Assembly (NCBI GenBank): GCA_049514335.1
Contig: JBEKVE010000200.1
Location: 1-5,539 of the forward strand
From: JBEKVE01 sp049514335
Lineage (GTDB): Bacteria; Actinomycetota; Acidimicrobiia; Acidimicrobiales; UBA8190
Reading direction: 5' to 3'
Length of the DNA stretch: 5,539 bases
In this document: piece after piece, positions 5,378 to 5,539 of the stretch
Layout: each line of letters opens with the position of its first letter
Position numbering within the stretch: the first letter of the stretch is position 1
The notes under the pieces: model-generated
Database searches by the model: none
Seen by the model: the letters and a program-made list of their open reading frames with translations, nothing else
Told to the model about the DNA's origin: nothing
Translations under genes and position numbers: made by a program

Positions 5378-5539
5378 TCAGCTGGCCCGGGCGCGGCGAC
5401 GGGCGGCCCGCAGGCGGCGCCGCTCGCGCTCGTTGGTCCCGGCCCAGTACCCCACCAGGTCCGGAATGGCGAGGGCGTACCGGAGGCACTCCGCACGCAC
5501 CGGGCACCGGGAGCACAGCTGCTTGGCCCGGGCCGTGGG
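5378..5539 (-). CDS. WhiB-family Fe-S transcriptional regulator, 5' end missing
   Basis: The last 53 codons are in the window, ending at TGA 5380-5378; the start lies beyond 5539. WhiB-like proteins bind a [4Fe-4S] cluster through four cysteines and act with the primary sigma factor. Visible residues include three of the four ligands in C-x2-C-x5-C spacing (LCSRCPVRAECLRYAL), then the turn motif GYWAGTNERERRRLR and a basic tail (RAARRRARAS) suited to DNA contact. The usual turn is G[VI]WGG; here Tyr and Ala replace the second and fourth positions. The absent N-terminus should contain the first Cys. The tail is short, as in compact WhiB proteins. Which subclass it belongs to cannot be told. 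Its stop is 26 bp before the SDR start. Confidence 0.93.
   Translation of the reverse strand, partial: PTARAKQLCSRCPVRAECLRYALAIPDLVGYWAGTNERERRRLRAARRRARAS

Overview
The window is GC-rich bacterial DNA. All six protein-coding genes I can support lie on the minus strand. The WhiB-family regulator at the right edge restricts the source to Actinomycetota or their phages. A secreted protein made of a neocarzinostatin-like domain plus Ig-like repeats, a DUF1990 protein, GTG starts and starts without a Shine-Dalgarno sequence all fit a high-GC actinobacterium. Acidimicrobiia is my best guess, but that rests on impression, not on a marker gene.

Reading in the direction of transcription (right to left): (1) 5539-5378 is the C-terminal part of a WhiB-like iron-sulfur regulator, cut by the window edge. 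(2) 5351-4497 is a complete short-chain dehydrogenase/reductase, starting 26 bp after the whiB stop with a -10-like hexamer placed for leaderless transcription. (3) 4378-3617 resembles the last four-fifths of a DUF4185-type (GH43-like) beta-propeller. It has no visible signal peptide or first blade and no convincing start, so it may be a 5'-truncated gene. (4) 3571-3005 is a complete DUF1990 protein, followed by a strong hairpin. (5) 3004-2568 is a 437-bp non-coding region holding several inverted and direct repeats. (6) 2567-885 is a secreted 560-residue protein: signal peptide, neocarzinostatin-like domain, three tandem Ig-like repeats and a C-terminal putative-Ig domain. (7) 884-721 is a gap containing a perfect 17-bp-stem hairpin. 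(8) From 720 past the left edge runs a lipoprotein whose mature part resembles the periplasmic P1 region of SecD without SecD's membrane segments in the visible part.

The genes do not form an obvious pathway. Two products are clearly exported (the Ig-repeat protein and the SecD-like lipoprotein) and a third, the propeller, belongs to a family that is usually exported. The remaining three are cytoplasmic or of unknown location. Hairpins after most genes suggest mostly separate transcription units. The observations most worth following are the membrane-free SecD-like lipoprotein, the headless propeller gene, and the dense array of symmetric elements upstream of the Ig-repeat protein. I found no mobile element, CRISPR array, tRNA, rRNA or recognisable riboswitch.
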